Positions 22,668 to 34,151 of a stretch of DNA of 64,000 nt are shown here, piece by piece. A program made the position numbers and the translations under genes. The stretch comes from Dichetophora obliterata. Taxonomy: Eukaryota > Arthropoda > Insecta > Diptera > Sciomyzidae. The stretch spans positions 192,980,962 through 193,044,961 of the forward strand of contig OY986438.1 of NCBI GenBank assembly GCA_963920525.1, given 5' to 3'. The notes under the pieces were generated by a model. The model did not search any database and was not told where the DNA came from. It saw nothing but the letters and a program-made list of their open reading frames with translations. Every line of letters starts with the position of its first letter. Within the stretch, counting starts at the first letter, position 1.

Positions 22668-24066
22668 CCCTCATCCGTCCCTTATGTCAATTTGACACAA
22701 TGTACAAATTCATTTTGAAACAGCGCTCTCAATTTTAGGGCAAATCTGAAACAAAAATAGCTCTATGGGTCTTTTTCATGAAAATTTCATACTAAATACA
22801 AAAACATACATACAATGCTGCCAACATGAAAAGTCTTGTGTCAATTTGACATCATATGATGAAGCATAGAGATACCCAAGGGGAACGTGTAGTATTTCAA
22901 CTTACGGAAGGTCTCAATGACCGAAATATAACATGAGAAAACTTTTTTACGTCTCGTCAATTGGCTGTTTCTTTGAAGCAACGCCAAACGACAATTGTTG
23001 ACACGATTCGTTAAATTCGAAAGGAACTTCTCCCTTTATTGCTGAACATGAAACAGCATCCTCAATATCACTCGGAATTTGTGTTCGATCATGACTTTCG
23101 AGCTTCACTTGTATGTTACGTTCCGAAAAAGCTGCGATTTGTCACTTTGGTCAGTACCATGTACGCCACGAAACCAATTTATAATGACGAAAAAAGAAGC
23201 ATAAAATTATCAACTTTTATAACAGCACAAAAGGCAGTGTTAATACTGTGGACAAAATAGTTGGTTACATATAGGTGCAAAAGAAAGGTGAATGATACCA
23301 ATATGAATCCAAAAAGAACTTTCGTCATCGTTTGTTTTTTATTAGAGTTAAAACTGCTCTTGTACAACAACCATTCATTGCAAATCGTCAGCGATTGCCG
23401 AGAGGAGAAAACGCAATATTTGTTGTGAGTGACACCCTGAATCTTCCACAAAATCCACCTGGAAATGAGCCCCGCACATCGAGAAGTCGTTTTCAACATT
23501 TTGAAATATTAAGGAAGCGTGCTAGATGGCACTTGTGTCCAAATATTTCTAAGGCAAACGTTTATTCCGTTCGATGTGACAAATTCGTAAAAATATATGT
23601 CTAAGTCCTCGATTCATATTGTGTGAACAAAACTTTTCCTAACATATTTTGTTGTTCCTAATTGATGGTCTCTTGATCTGTAATACGTTATTTAAAAAAT
23701 ATCCCAATTAAGCCCAATTTTTCCGCAATTTGCCTCATTTATGTAAAAAATTAAAGTTCAGCATATTAAGTCACAATAAAAATCATTCATAAGCCTGTAT
23801 TTCTTGGACTGCTTTAGTTTTTAATAAATGTCATAAAAACGATATGTTGCTGTTGCAACCTGTTGCTTCATGAGCTTATTTGGCATTAAGCTCATATAAA
23901 ATTCTAAGAAATAATATTTTTTTAGCATTATTAAAAACAATATGATATAAATTAACATTTGATCATAAAAATCACATTTCAAATTGTGATGGTGATTAAA
24001 AATGTATTGTGTCAAATTGACACAAAAATAACTCTTTTGTATATGGAACTGAGGAACGGATGCGGG
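22668..24066 (+). mobile_element. piggyBac-like element, internally deleted
   Basis: Bounded by the piggyBac target TTAA at 22,664-22,667 and 24,067-24,070. Tips are CCCTCATCCGT (left) and the complement of CCCGCATCCGT (right). The palindromic subterminal motif GTCAATTTGACAC recurs near 22,684 and 24,009, with a third version near 22,841. The interior keeps only a decayed C-terminal transposase remnant (23,039-23,604). It sits in sequence related to the long-TIR family (right end about 24,098-24,145). Confidence 0.85.
23039..23604 (+). pseudogene. piggyBac transposase C-terminal remnant
   Basis: Two out-of-phase segments. The first (about 23,039-23,260) has VCYVPKKLRFVTLVSTMY, the region of piggyBac transposases after the catalytic core (typically a VPKK..K.V.LLSTMH block). 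In the next phase come a YRCKRK motif and a stretch expected to read as the conserved RRTNRWP region. The second (23,332-23,604) ends with RARWHLCP, then a cysteine and a CDKFV motif, a degenerate version of the C-terminal cysteine-rich domain that binds element ends. The DDD catalytic half is absent. Frameshifts make it non-functional; it marks which transposase family could have moved the element. Confidence 0.65.
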
Positions 24067-24097
24067 TTAAATTTTTTTTTGGAATAAGAAATATAGG

Positions 24098-24145
24098 TTA
24101 GAGTCTTTGCTAAGTTAGCGTCGGATTTAGGGATTTATCTTCACG
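24098..24145. repeat. Right end of a long-TIR element (19,636 family)
   Basis: GAGTCTTTGCTAAGTTAGCG, then GTCGGATT and ATTTATCTTCACGCA matches the right TIR at 20,420-20,480. Its left partner has been lost or lies within the rearranged region 22,615-22,667, which still carries AATTCGTACTTTGCAA words of that family. Confidence 0.6.
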
Positions 24146-24426
24146 CAGTTGGTTAGTTGTTATTAAATTTTAAAAAAAAGCTTCACTTTATCACAAAAAT
24201 AATGAAAACAAAACATAACATTATTATTACCATTTCACTAACATTATGGCATCATTCTCATAAAGATACTCTTTGTTATTTCGAGTTGAAAAGGAAGGGA
24301 AAAATAATGTTTTGTTCTTTTTGAACATTTTTGCCTTATGATTTTGTTGAAAGACATGTCACTTTATTTTTCTTCTTTGAAAAGAGGTCATTTCTAAGCA
24401 TTGCAAAAATGTTTTTTATTACAATA

Positions 24427-24560
24427 TGATATTTTGTCTTATGTTGTTCGAGCTATAAACAAAGATAATCGGAATTGTTTGAAGAGGCAGAAATAACTTG
24501 ACTTGTGTAGATTTTATCCATAATATGGGTTTATTTAAAAAAAAAAGTTTGCAGAGATAA
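24427..24560. repeat. Flank sequence duplicated across the Helitron-like element
   Basis: TGATATTTTGTCTTATGTTG, then TTCGAGCTATAAAC and CTTGTGTAGATTTTATCCA recur in the same order and orientation at 26,660-26,795. The second copy begins exactly at the 5' boundary of the element at 24,650-26,659. Confidence 0.7.
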
Positions 24561-24649
24561 AAAAATTATGTTTAACCCTTTTAGTGCCATACATATTTTA
24601 CCAATATATGCTAAAAAATGCCAGTAAAAAAGTGCATTTTGATAAATAA

Positions 24650-26659
24650 CTAGCTGATATACCCGGTGTTTCTCGAGAGTCATTTATATAAACATTTTAA
24701 CATAAACTTCTCGATTAAATATTTTTTAAATTCTGGAATAATGAAAAACATGTTGAATTTTATCTTTTAGCTACCGTTAGAAAGGTAATTGAACGAACTT
24801 AATCCAAAAAAGTATTGGAAAATTTTTGTTGTTGGTGGTTCCATCTCTTGCGGTGAGCTAATTGAATTCAAAGAAGGGGTACGAAAAACTTATTTTAAAA
24901 ATTAAAAATAATTTTTATGTTTACTTAATCTTAAAGCTAGCAAAATTACCTTTGCAACAATATAAAAATTATAGTGGGACTCAATGCGTCCTTGAGATAT
25001 GGACATTTTAAAGTCTAAACAAAGATTTAAATTAAAAATATATTGAACTTTTTACAAAAAAAAATTTTAATGAAATATATTAAAAACAGCGGAGATATTG
25101 ACATAAAAAGTAAAAACTTTGATATTCATATAATTTTTTTCTCATTATTAGCTATCAATGTTTTATGAAAAATTCGTTGTACTAAAAATGGTTGCTTTAA
25201 AATTTATATTAGCTGCGTTTTTTTTTCATGGGACATCAGTATCATATCATCGCATTTGCAAGCAAAGCAAAAGCAACAAAAAATCCAGCAAGTGAACTGG
25301 ATATTTAAGTTGATCTAATTCTATGTTTTTAAGTGTTGAAGGCGCAACTGTAAAAGTAGACAACACTTAGCCGTTATTCACGGCTAGATGACGCTGCGAC
25401 TGAAAAAACTGGCAGCACTTTGTAAATTTTGTAGCAATAGCGTTTTCGCAAAATATTTCGCAAAACATATTTGCTAGCTACATAAGAACATCAGATATTC
25501 TTCTGTAAGCAGAAAATAGCGCCACCTGTCTGTCATCCCAAAAGCGTGGGGTTAAATTTAAAGAAACTTTTGGTAGACATCATTCGGCTATTCACCGCAA
25601 GGTGTATAGTTTGTACCCACAGTACTTACAAATGCGGCGCCATCTATCTGTGAATTTAACGCACAGTTCAAAACCAATGAAATTTGTGCTAAATAGCGCA
25701 TATGTTTAAGTAGATTACTATAAGAAAGATTTTTATATAATCCAAAATGTTCGAAATTATTCTAGACACACAACTGCATTCTTAGAGATAAATAGGGGCG
25801 TTCAAACTATATAGAGAATTTTAAAGCAAAACTCAGTTTAATTAATACCAGACGAAAAAATAGATTTTTAGTAATAACTTTTGATTGGAAAGAGATATTG
25901 GGGTAATTTTTTCACATAAATTATTTTTGAGACTTGACTTTTGTGTAAAAATATAAAAACAACATTTTGGAAAAAATAAATTTCGCGAAAAAAATCAAAG
26001 GTTGTTTTGATGACAAAAACAGTAATATAATTTTTGCGCTTGGCTGGAAGAATTTTTGCAAATAAATGCCATGTCATATGAAAAGTAGCCAGATGTGCAA
26101 TTTTTAATTGATTTCATTTTTACAACAACAACAATTTTTGAGTAAAAAGTCAATATTTTGGACCTTTTTTGACATAATCATAAAACATATATACACTGAC
26201 TTAATGGTACAGTTCAACCTATTTTTGTGAAATGATTTTATTGAACTTTTGAACAAAAAAAATTTGAATGAAATATATTAATGGACAGCGGAGATATTTG
26301 CATCGAAAGACCAAACTTTGATTTTCATGTCGTTTTTTTCTCATTCTTAGGTAACGATGTTTTATGAAAAAGTCGTACTGAAAATTTCTCCAATTTTGAA
26401 GATATGTGAGTGTTTTTGATGTCAAAATAACAATAAAATTTTAAAATGAAATACACAAAAATCTCCGATAGTAAAAAGTTTTATAATAACAAAATTACCG
26501 TTAGTTGAAAAATATCAGAGGGGCGTGGCAAAAACTAAGTATGTAACATTTTAAGTTAAAATGCACTTAATATGTACACCTAGTTTGAGCGAAATCCGTT
26601 CAGCCGTTTAGATTTGTATAAAGGCCAAACAGACAGAAAATGAGTTTTATTACTATAGA
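24650..26659 (-). mobile_element. Helitron-like element (non-autonomous)
   Basis: On the minus strand it starts TCTATAGTAATAAAACTC at 26,659 after an A and ends GGGTATATCAGCTAG at 24,650 before a T. This gives the TC start, CTAG-type end and A|T target expected of Helitrons; there is a TCTCGAGA palindrome about 20 bp before the end. The first about 920 bp match the tandem cluster at 7,680-9,995. A second, diverged copy of an inner module lies near 25,060-25,210. No Rep/helicase coding. Confidence 0.6.
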
Positions 26660-29020
26660 TGATATTTTGTCTTATGTTGTTCGAGCTATAAACGAATATA
26701 GTGCGCAATTGTTTGAAGCGGAAGAAATACACTGACTTGTGTAGATTTTATCCACAATATGGGTCTAACTAAAAAATAAAAAAAAACTTTGCAGAAAAAA
26801 TCGTGTCTAAAACAACAGGACAAATTATGTTTCTAAAATAAACGATTCCATTTATCTGTGAACTTTTTTTCGAACAAAACAAGAATCGTTTATTTTATGG
26901 TTATTCACATTTAATAGTAATATGTATCTTTTACGATTTATTTGCATATTCGAAGGTTGTACACAAATTTTTTTGCCCCAAAAACTTTGTAAATTAATTA
27001 GAAAACAATACTTTTGGTTTACTGGGTTCGTTGTGATGAGAGTTGCTAAACTTTTGGATAGCTACGGCAGAATATTTTATTAATGTGAGGGTTCAGCTGT
27101 CCATTGTTCGAGATTATTCAAAATTTTGTAAACTAATTAGATTTTCTCTGCTGGCTCGGTGTGAAATTTGTAAACAAGGGTAAAAGCTGATTAAAGCTAA
27201 AGAGAAGCACTTTGTTTTGAGCTGTCTGATTTAAGTAAATTGAGGAGCTTTTCGGCTTTTATGACCACAAATGTTTTACTCCTTTTAAATGCCAGTGAAG
27301 CGAAAACTGTGTTGGCTGATGAATGCACAGCAGATAAGAAAGATGTATTTATTTATCTGTGGATTTTGTTAAGGTAATAATACTGGTTTTATTTTAATTA
27401 ACTTTAATGAGATTAGGGGCAGGGTGAAAGTGTTGTTACAGAACGGTAGTGTAAGCTTATCATGAAATAAGTCTAAAAAAAGACTGCAGTCGACGAATTT
27501 TGCGCACAGAAAACATAGTAATTACAAAAAAAAAAAACAAATATAGCAAAAGTGCCACTAGTTGGGCATGCATGCCATATATTGAAATCCTAGTAATTCT
27601 TACTCTAAAAGGATTAAAATGAGCTGTTATAGCATTGAGTTAAAAATAAATAACTTCTAGATGACAGTAATGAAGAGATTTTTTCAGGCAAAAAATATAC
27701 ATATGTATAATCTCGTTAATATAAAGTCGGGTACAAAAACTACTAATTAAAATTAATGGGTAAGAAGAATCTACTCAAAACATATCTGTATAATAAAACA
27801 AAAAAAAAAAGGATTTTTTCATTACCACACACATAATAAGCCTTAAAAGGAACAGCAAGAAAATCGTGATTAATTCAGGATAAACTTAGTTATTGAAAAA
27901 AAAATAATTATTTTAAGCAAAGGATGCGGCAAAAAAGAAGTAAAGAGCAAAATAATAAAAAACCGCATCATTGCACAACCATGAACAACAGCCACAACAA
28001 CAATGACAACTATAACATCGACAAAGCCATTATCCTTACGTACAACAAGCTGATCCTGGTTAAAACAACATGGCTGGTTGGCCGAACCGTGATGAAATTT
28101 TTAAACAGCACTCTGAGTGGCTGCTCAGAGAGAGTAGCAACAACAGTAACAGCAACATCATCAATATACGTAAATGTGAAAATTGCAAACAACTTGATGC
28201 CATCGTGAATGGCCAACTACGTTTCTGTTGTTGTTTGCAAGGACGCAACAACAGTAACTTTGCTCTAGCAGCATGGCTGCATTTTAATGATTGCAACATA
28301 GCCATAACTCAACCCAAAGAGTTGTTGTTGCTGCTGCTGCTGCTGTCTGATAGGCTGCAATCAGTTGCTGCCAAAAGAAACTTTTATAGCAAAAGCTGTA
28401 GGAATTTTATTATTTATTTTTACCGGATATACGTAAAATCGATTTCAAAGCTGCGTTAAAACACAACAGCAATTGCGGATAGTACGACGATTGAGTTGGG
28501 AAATAAATATTCATGGATTTGACAAATTAAAGTGGCGCTCTTGTGTGCGCACGTTTCGGTTTTGTGGTCCCCACAAATGGTTCCCCAGACAGTAGTTTAA
28601 AATGGAATGACAATGTTGTTGACAACAATGAAGAAGAATTACGGATTCTAAAATTGGTTTCTAATTTAAAGTGAGTCGTTTAACATAGAAAACGATGATG
28701 TTGCTGTAGGGTAGTGAAAGGAAATGGAAACAAGAATGATTTATGAAGAGTACATTTAGGCGAATGTTGAAAAAAAAAAAAAACAATTTATAAAAAAGAA
28801 AGAAATGCGAAGAAAATATCTGTATTCATAGAAAAATGTTGATATTGTAAATGCAAGTCATAATTAAAACGACTCAAAATAAATTACTTTAGACTTTTGT
28901 TTTGACACTCAAAACTACAAAGAGTCGGAAATAATTGGATATATACTTAACACTGCATTCTACTAAACTTAAGCAGAATTACAAGTGGAAATTGGGAGGA
29001 AGAATTAAATCGTTGTTGTG
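26660..29020. other. Intergenic sequence; CAA/CAG-rich patch
   Basis: 26,660-26,795 is the duplicated flank noted above. 27,920-28,400 is more GC-rich with CAA/CAG/CTG triplets and several overlapping frames on both strands. None shows a recognisable domain, a start context that favours one frame, or consistent splice framing. It could be an untranslated exon or enhancer-like sequence of the minus-strand gene; unproven. Confidence 0.35.
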
Positions 29021-29054
29021 CTCAACAAACGTTGTGGAAAGTAAATGTTCTCAG

Positions 29055-29200
29055 GTATCTCACTTTTCGCCTTGCTCGAGGCTCATCTGTGCTTTTATTT
29101 TTTTGGTGTGTTGTGCTAGCTGAGCAAAAAAGAGAGTAGTAGAGAGCAACATGGAGTTTATTGAAACTGTCGCATAACAAACGCGTGAAAAGAAAACGAT
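29055..29200. repeat. Dispersed repeat, intact copy
   Basis: Reverse-complement homolog of 40,750-40,864 joined to 41,927-41,960. Shared phrases include GAGAGCAACATGGAGTTT, TGTGCTAGCT and CTCACTTTTCGCCTTGCT. It serves as the empty-site copy for the 40,865-41,926 insertion. Confidence 0.65.
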
Positions 29201-29486
29201 TAAGCAATGCATGGCAGCTGAGATGAGTTTTTAAATAACTTAATACTTATTATTTAAATTTTTAAAGGAAATATACCTATGAAGTGCTGTAGCACAAATA
29301 TGATATTTTAAAACTTTTTTTCATAAAAATCGAGCCAACACTTTGAAAGTGAAATGGTAGCAGTAAATTTTCACTTCAGTTTTATATAATAATATGTATA
29401 CATATAGAAGAGACTATATTTTTATACGATGAGGCTTTTTAAATCACATATACAATTGTCAAATTTTTCATTTGTCACTGTTTCAA

Positions 29487-29580
29487 AAACGGCGTAACGA
29501 TAAATTCATAAATCCGACGCTAACTTGGCAAAGACTCAAATCCATATTTCTTATCCGCAAATAGTTATGGCGTTTTCTTT
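29487..29580. repeat. Left end of a long-TIR element (19,636 family)
   Basis: GATAAATTCATAAATCCGAC, then GCTAACTTGGCAAAGACTCA matches the left TIR at 19,636. No matching right end was found nearby, so this is a solo or rearranged end. Confidence 0.5.
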
Positions 29581-29599
29581 TTCTCGAAAAAATTGCCTC

Positions 29600-30405
29600 T
29601 TTAAGAATTATGCATTTTCACTACTTTTGAGCTCAACATTTGCGAGAAAAAACAAGATTCAATTTTAAAGGTAACTATTTTTTTTTTTTTAAGAGTGCAG
29701 AATTTTCAAACGGGGCAGAAAAAATGCAACATTTTATCGAGAAAAGAAAGCGCCATTAAATTCGTACTTTCTGCAAAATTTTATGATATTTCAGGAAATT
29801 TTTCAGTTTTCATAAAGTCACTTTGTATGGGAGGTAGACGTGATTTTATTCGATATTTAAAAAATTTTAAGCTCAAAGTTCATATTAAGGGTTAAAGCAT
29901 ATATACAAAATTTGAAGTCATAAGATAAATTTTTGTGGAATTTAAAAAGATTTTACCGTTTTGGTAAAGTCACTTTGTATGGGAGGTTGTCTTAAGAGAG
30001 CTCTAAAATTAAGACTTATCGTGATCACAGACGAAAGGACAGACAGACAGATAGATGGATATGGCAAAATCGACTCAAGAGGTGATGCTGATCAGTAATG
30101 TATATATTTTTCTATACCTGCCACGCCTTCTTATTGGCTTTTCTTACTAATTATCGGCTTTATAAAATTCAATAAAGTGAATTTAAAGCCCATTATAAAA
30201 TCAAAAAAGCGCTTCGTTCTCGTTCTAAATAGCGCTTTTTGAACATTGCACAGTGCGAAATTTTAACAATCCAGGTGGGAAAAAGTTCTCAAAAATGATT
30301 AATTTTCACATATATTATATAAATATGTCCCACTATTACGAAAACGATAAAAAATAGAGAGAAAATAACAAACAACGTAATGACAGTACCTAAATTAAAA
30401 CGAAT
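29600..30405. other. AT-rich intergenic sequence
   Basis: Nothing recognised beyond a repeated phrase TCACTTTGTATGGGAGG (29,818 and 29,970). A 66-codon frame at 29,695-29,895 has no signature. Confidence 0.4.
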
Positions 30406-30410
30406 TTTGA

Positions 30411-32140
30411 ACCGACTTCGAAAAGGAGGAGGTTCTCAAGTTGGTTGGTTTCAATGTTTTTTTTTAATGTATGTACATCGATAACTCCTAAAGTACTTGT
30501 CCGATTGCCGCAATTTTTTGTCAACGGATAAAGACATTGGACACGGAGGTGCCCGTGGGGCGTGGCAATATTAGAAAAACACTGTCTATCGAATAATATT
30601 GACACTAGGGTACTGAAATTTAGTACAGGGGTAGGCACAGATTATGGCAAACAACACTTTAACAAATTATGGTAAAAAGTGGGCGTTATTCGACAAAGGC
30701 GTGGCAATATAAGAAAAACGCTGTAACGAGAATTATACTGACACTAGGATACTGAAATTAGGTACATGGGTAGGCATAATTATGAAAATGTACGGTCAAG
30801 AAAGTGGGCGTTATTGGACAAAAAGGCTTGGAAATATAAGAAAAATACTTTTTCTCAGTCAATATTGACACTAGGGTACTGGAATTTGGTGCAGGGGTAG
30901 GAACATTCTTAAAAATTACGGTCAATAAAAAGGCGTTATTGAACAAAAGGGCGTGGCAATATTAGAAAGACAATCTCGAATAATATGGACACTAGGGTAA
31001 TATAATTCATTACAAGAATGGGTAGAATTATAAACAAAACACTATGAAGAAAGTGGGCGGTAAAAGACAAAGGCCGTGTCATTTTTAGAAAAACACTGTA
31101 TCTCAGTTAATATTGACACTAGGGTACTGAAATTTAGTGCAGTGGTAGGCACAATTATTACATATACGATCAAAAAGTGGGCGTTACTCGACAAAGGCGT
31201 GGCAATATTAGAAAAACGCTCTAAGTATAATAATATTGACACTAAGATACTGAAATTAGGTACAGGGGTAAGCATAATTATGAAAATTTACGGTGGGCGT
31301 TATTGGACAAAAGGGCGTGGAAATATAAGAAAAATACTTTTTCTCGGTCAATTGACACTAGGGTACTGGAATTTGATACAGGGGTAGGAACATTAATTAC
31401 CAATGACGGTAAATAAAGTGGGCGTTATCGGGAAAAAGGGCATGGTAATATTAGAAAGACACTCTTTCTCTATAATATAATAAATAAAATTCGCAATAAA
31501 ATTCGATACATGATTGGGTAGAATTATAAACAAAACACTATGAAGAAAGTGGGCGGTAATAAACAAAGGGCGCGTCACTTTTAGAAAAACACTGTATCTC
31601 AGTTAATATTGATACTACGATACTGAAATTTAGTACAGGAGTAGGCACAATTATTACAAATATTATCAAAAAGTGGGCGTTATTCGACAGAGGCGTGGCA
31701 ATATTAGAAAAACGTGTAACTCGAATAATATTGACATTAAGATACTGAAATTAGGTACAGGCATAGGCATGACTTTACAAATTACGGGTAAAAAAGTGGG
31801 CGTTTTTTACAAAGCGAAGTGGCAATATTAGAAAAACACTACCTCGAATAATATTGGCACTAGGGTCCAGAAATTCGGTACAAGAATAGGTAGAATTATA
31901 ACAAAACACGATCAAGAAAGTAGGCGGAATTTTTCAAATACCGTACTATAAGAAACACACTGTTTCTCGAATATTGACACTAGGGTACCAAAATTCGTTA
32001 CTAGAATGGGCAAAATTATTATCATTATCTCTAAAAAAAAGAAATAAAAATTATTTAACAAAAAAAAAAAACGACTTCAAAATCACTACAAAGTAAAAAA
32101 TAATTTTAAATTACTTTTCACATAGTCGGAAGAATAAACA
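30411..32140. repeat. Tandem array B: ~125-bp units with conserved edges
   Basis: Same edges as array A: ACCGACTTCGAAAAGGAGG at 30,411 and ACGACTTCAAAATC with TAATTTTAAATTAC at 32,071-32,114. About eleven units, spaced 115-139 bp, are marked by GACACTAGGGTACTG (30,601; 30,740; 30,866; 30,988; 31,114; 31,238; 31,353 and on to about 31,980). Units alternate between two subtypes (GGTACAGGGGTAGG and AGTACAGGGGTAGG phrases). Non-coding. Confidence 0.75.
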
Positions 32141-32429
32141 ATAATTTTGGCAAGGTTTGGTCTTTGACCTGAAAGGAAAGGGATAGATTATTTAGAAGAA
32201 CTGATTTGAACCAAACGTGAATTATTGAATAGGCGAAACAACCGTGAAAGACATTTTGAATTGCTTTTAACCGAGGCTACTGTTATGCCTTAACCTCGGC
32301 AAGCATTTCCAGTCCTTAGTTGTGTTCCTGTCCTTTAATTTCGCATTTTCCACAATTTAGCTGTGGATTTTCAGTTTTCCATAATTCTTAAATGTAGGAA
32401 AAAACAAAGATAGTGAAAAGAACCATGCC

Positions 32430-32505
32430 CGAACCCGGATTCGAACCAGGGACCTCTGGGTTGATAGTCTAGCGCACTCTCCACTAGACTACAAAGGCCG
32501 ACAAA
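32430..32505 (-). pseudogene. tRNA-like SINE head (second SINE family)
   Basis: Minus strand: A-box-like TAGTCTAGTGGAGAG and a near-perfect B box GGTTCGAATCCGGG. The 3' acceptor half TTCGGGC has no pairing 5' partner, so it is not a functional tRNA. Downstream on the minus strand (to about 32,275) an AT-rich body ends with an AAGGACTGGAAATGC phrase resembling the AAGGACTGAAATGGC near the tail of the other SINE family. TSD not found. Confidence 0.6.
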
Positions 32506-33066
32506 GGCTTGTCAAAATAACGCGACGTTTTATGAAAACTATGTCGATGAGAAACAATTAATTCTTGAGAGCAAAATTGCAAAACAAAATTTTGTTCCTC
32601 TAATATATTAACGTAGGCAATTTGAGTGACTTTTGAATTTCCCGCGTAGTAACTTTGAATGCAACACTGGTCCTGTCAACTATCATCTGTTAATCAAGTT
32701 TAGAGTTAGCTACGTCATTTAGTTTGTGTTTGACAGCCACTGAAAGCAGACAATTTCGTGAATTTCGACGAGAATAGAAAAAGGAAAATTAATGTACTAA
32801 TCAAGAAGTATTTTTTGTCTAAAAAAAACCATCACCGAAACCAAGGAAAGGTTTGTTAAATACTATGGAGTCTCTGCACCACCATTTTCAGCGGTTAAGC
32901 GGTGATTGACTGATTTCCGTTGAGGTGGTACCAGCACAAGTGACGCTAAACATTAGGTCGCACAAAAGTGGTCGTCACGCCAGAAATACATGGAATGATA
33001 TTTGGATGATCGGAGAATAAAAGTGCTTGAGATGACCGAGTCTGTAGGCACCTCAACTGAACGGGT

Positions 33067-34151
33067 TATTAGTTAGTTTGTTGTGGGCCCATGAGCATTG
33101 CGAGCCATAGGATCTATTGTGCGTGCCCTTGACTAACTATACAAATTTAGGCTTTTCATAAATTTTAGCACTGTTTCTGGCTTGGTGTTCCAAATTGTTG
33201 ATGGGGGCACTACTGCCCCTCAAACGTGTAGCCGTCTTAGACTATAGATTGCCGGACATTTACATACAATGTGCTCTGGAGTTTCTTCCTCCTCCTGGCA
33301 TAGTCTGCAGACATCTGATTCAGATAGACCAATCTTTTTAAGATGGCATCTGAGCGAACAGTGATCTGTGAAATATCTAGTCAGAATTCTAAGGTCTGCT
33401 TTGGTAAGCTTAAGTAAATCTTTAGATTTAGCTTTAGTGGAAGTTAAAAATTTCTTAGCTTGCCTCCGTCCATTGTGTCGTTCCAGTGGCACTGACATTT
33501 TTTGTTTTTCCATATTCAATTTTTTTCGAGAATGCAGCCTTAGCCAGGCTACAGAATGGTTCGGGTCCGGAATGGTTCGGGTACGAGTTTAAGACGCTCC
33601 TCTTTTGTCGAGGCAATCCGCCCTTTCGTTGCCTTCGAATCCTTTGTGGCCTGGAACCCACCACAATTATGTTTTATTGTTTCGTCCCAGCGTGTTTAAT
33701 AGTTCTACGCAATTGGAGACTAGTCTTGATTCAAGCTCATAGGCTTGCAGGGCTTTTAAAGCCGCTTGACTATCTGAAAGTACGTAGATTTGTGCTCTCT
33801 TGGATTTCCTACGGAGACATTCCCTGACACATACTTCAATGGCATATACCTCCGCCTGGAATATGGTCGGCGTGTATTCCATTGGAAGAGTTTTTTGGAA
33901 ATTGGGACCGAATATCCCCGCTCCCGTTACTCTATTTTCAAGTTTTGACCCATCAATACACCATATCTGTGAGCTAGGATCAACTGTGAAGCTGTGACTC
34001 TTCCAGAGTTGCCTATTGGGTATAACGACCCTGTAGCGTTTCGAGAAGCTTACCTTCGACAGCATCCTGCCTGGAATTTTTAGAAAGGGATCATTTTCGA
34101 AGGTTTTAAGCATCTTCATGTGACCCGTATAATTCCCTGCCTTGTAATTAT
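33067..34151 (-). mobile_element. 5'-truncated non-LTR retrotransposon (RNase H + zinc knuckle)
   Basis: 1,085 bp inserted in the mariner, flanked by 15-bp TSDs CTCAACTGA(A/G)CGGGT at 33,052-33,066 and 34,152-34,166 (one mismatch). Minus-strand sequence encodes the C-terminal RNase H and a CCHC-like motif of an I/R1/LOA-group LINE. The 3' end on the minus strand is CTAACTAATAAC-like, reminiscent of the TAA-type tails of I-like elements. Truncation at the high-coordinate end removed the endonuclease and reverse transcriptase. Confidence 0.85.
33220..34119 (-). pseudogene. LINE RNase H / C-terminal zinc-knuckle coding remnant
   Basis: From 34,119 downward: CIDGSK (first Asp), FQAEVYAIEVC (Glu) and YVLSDSQAALKAL (second Asp), the D-E-D core of type I RNase H. 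A premature TAA at about 33,667 is followed in the same frame by WWVPGHKGFEGNERADCL, the His/Asp C-terminal motif. A frameshift follows, then HSGPEPFC. In another phase, FTDHCSLRCHLKKIGLSESD is followed by CRLC and, about ten residues on, HIVCKC, a CCHC cluster. RNase H helps remove the RNA template in target-primed reverse transcription. One stop and at least two frameshifts make it non-coding today. Confidence 0.85.

Noticed and set aside
27924..28459. Overlapping frames of 60-129 codons on both strands
   Set aside because: CAA/CAG/CTG triplets open several phases at once; no phase is favoured and no domain seen.
32430..32505. Functional tRNA gene
   Set aside because: Good B box but no matching acceptor stem; read as a SINE head.
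33368..33997. Plus-strand frames of 65-113 codons over the LINE fragment
   Set aside because: The recognisable RNase H motifs are all on the minus strand.
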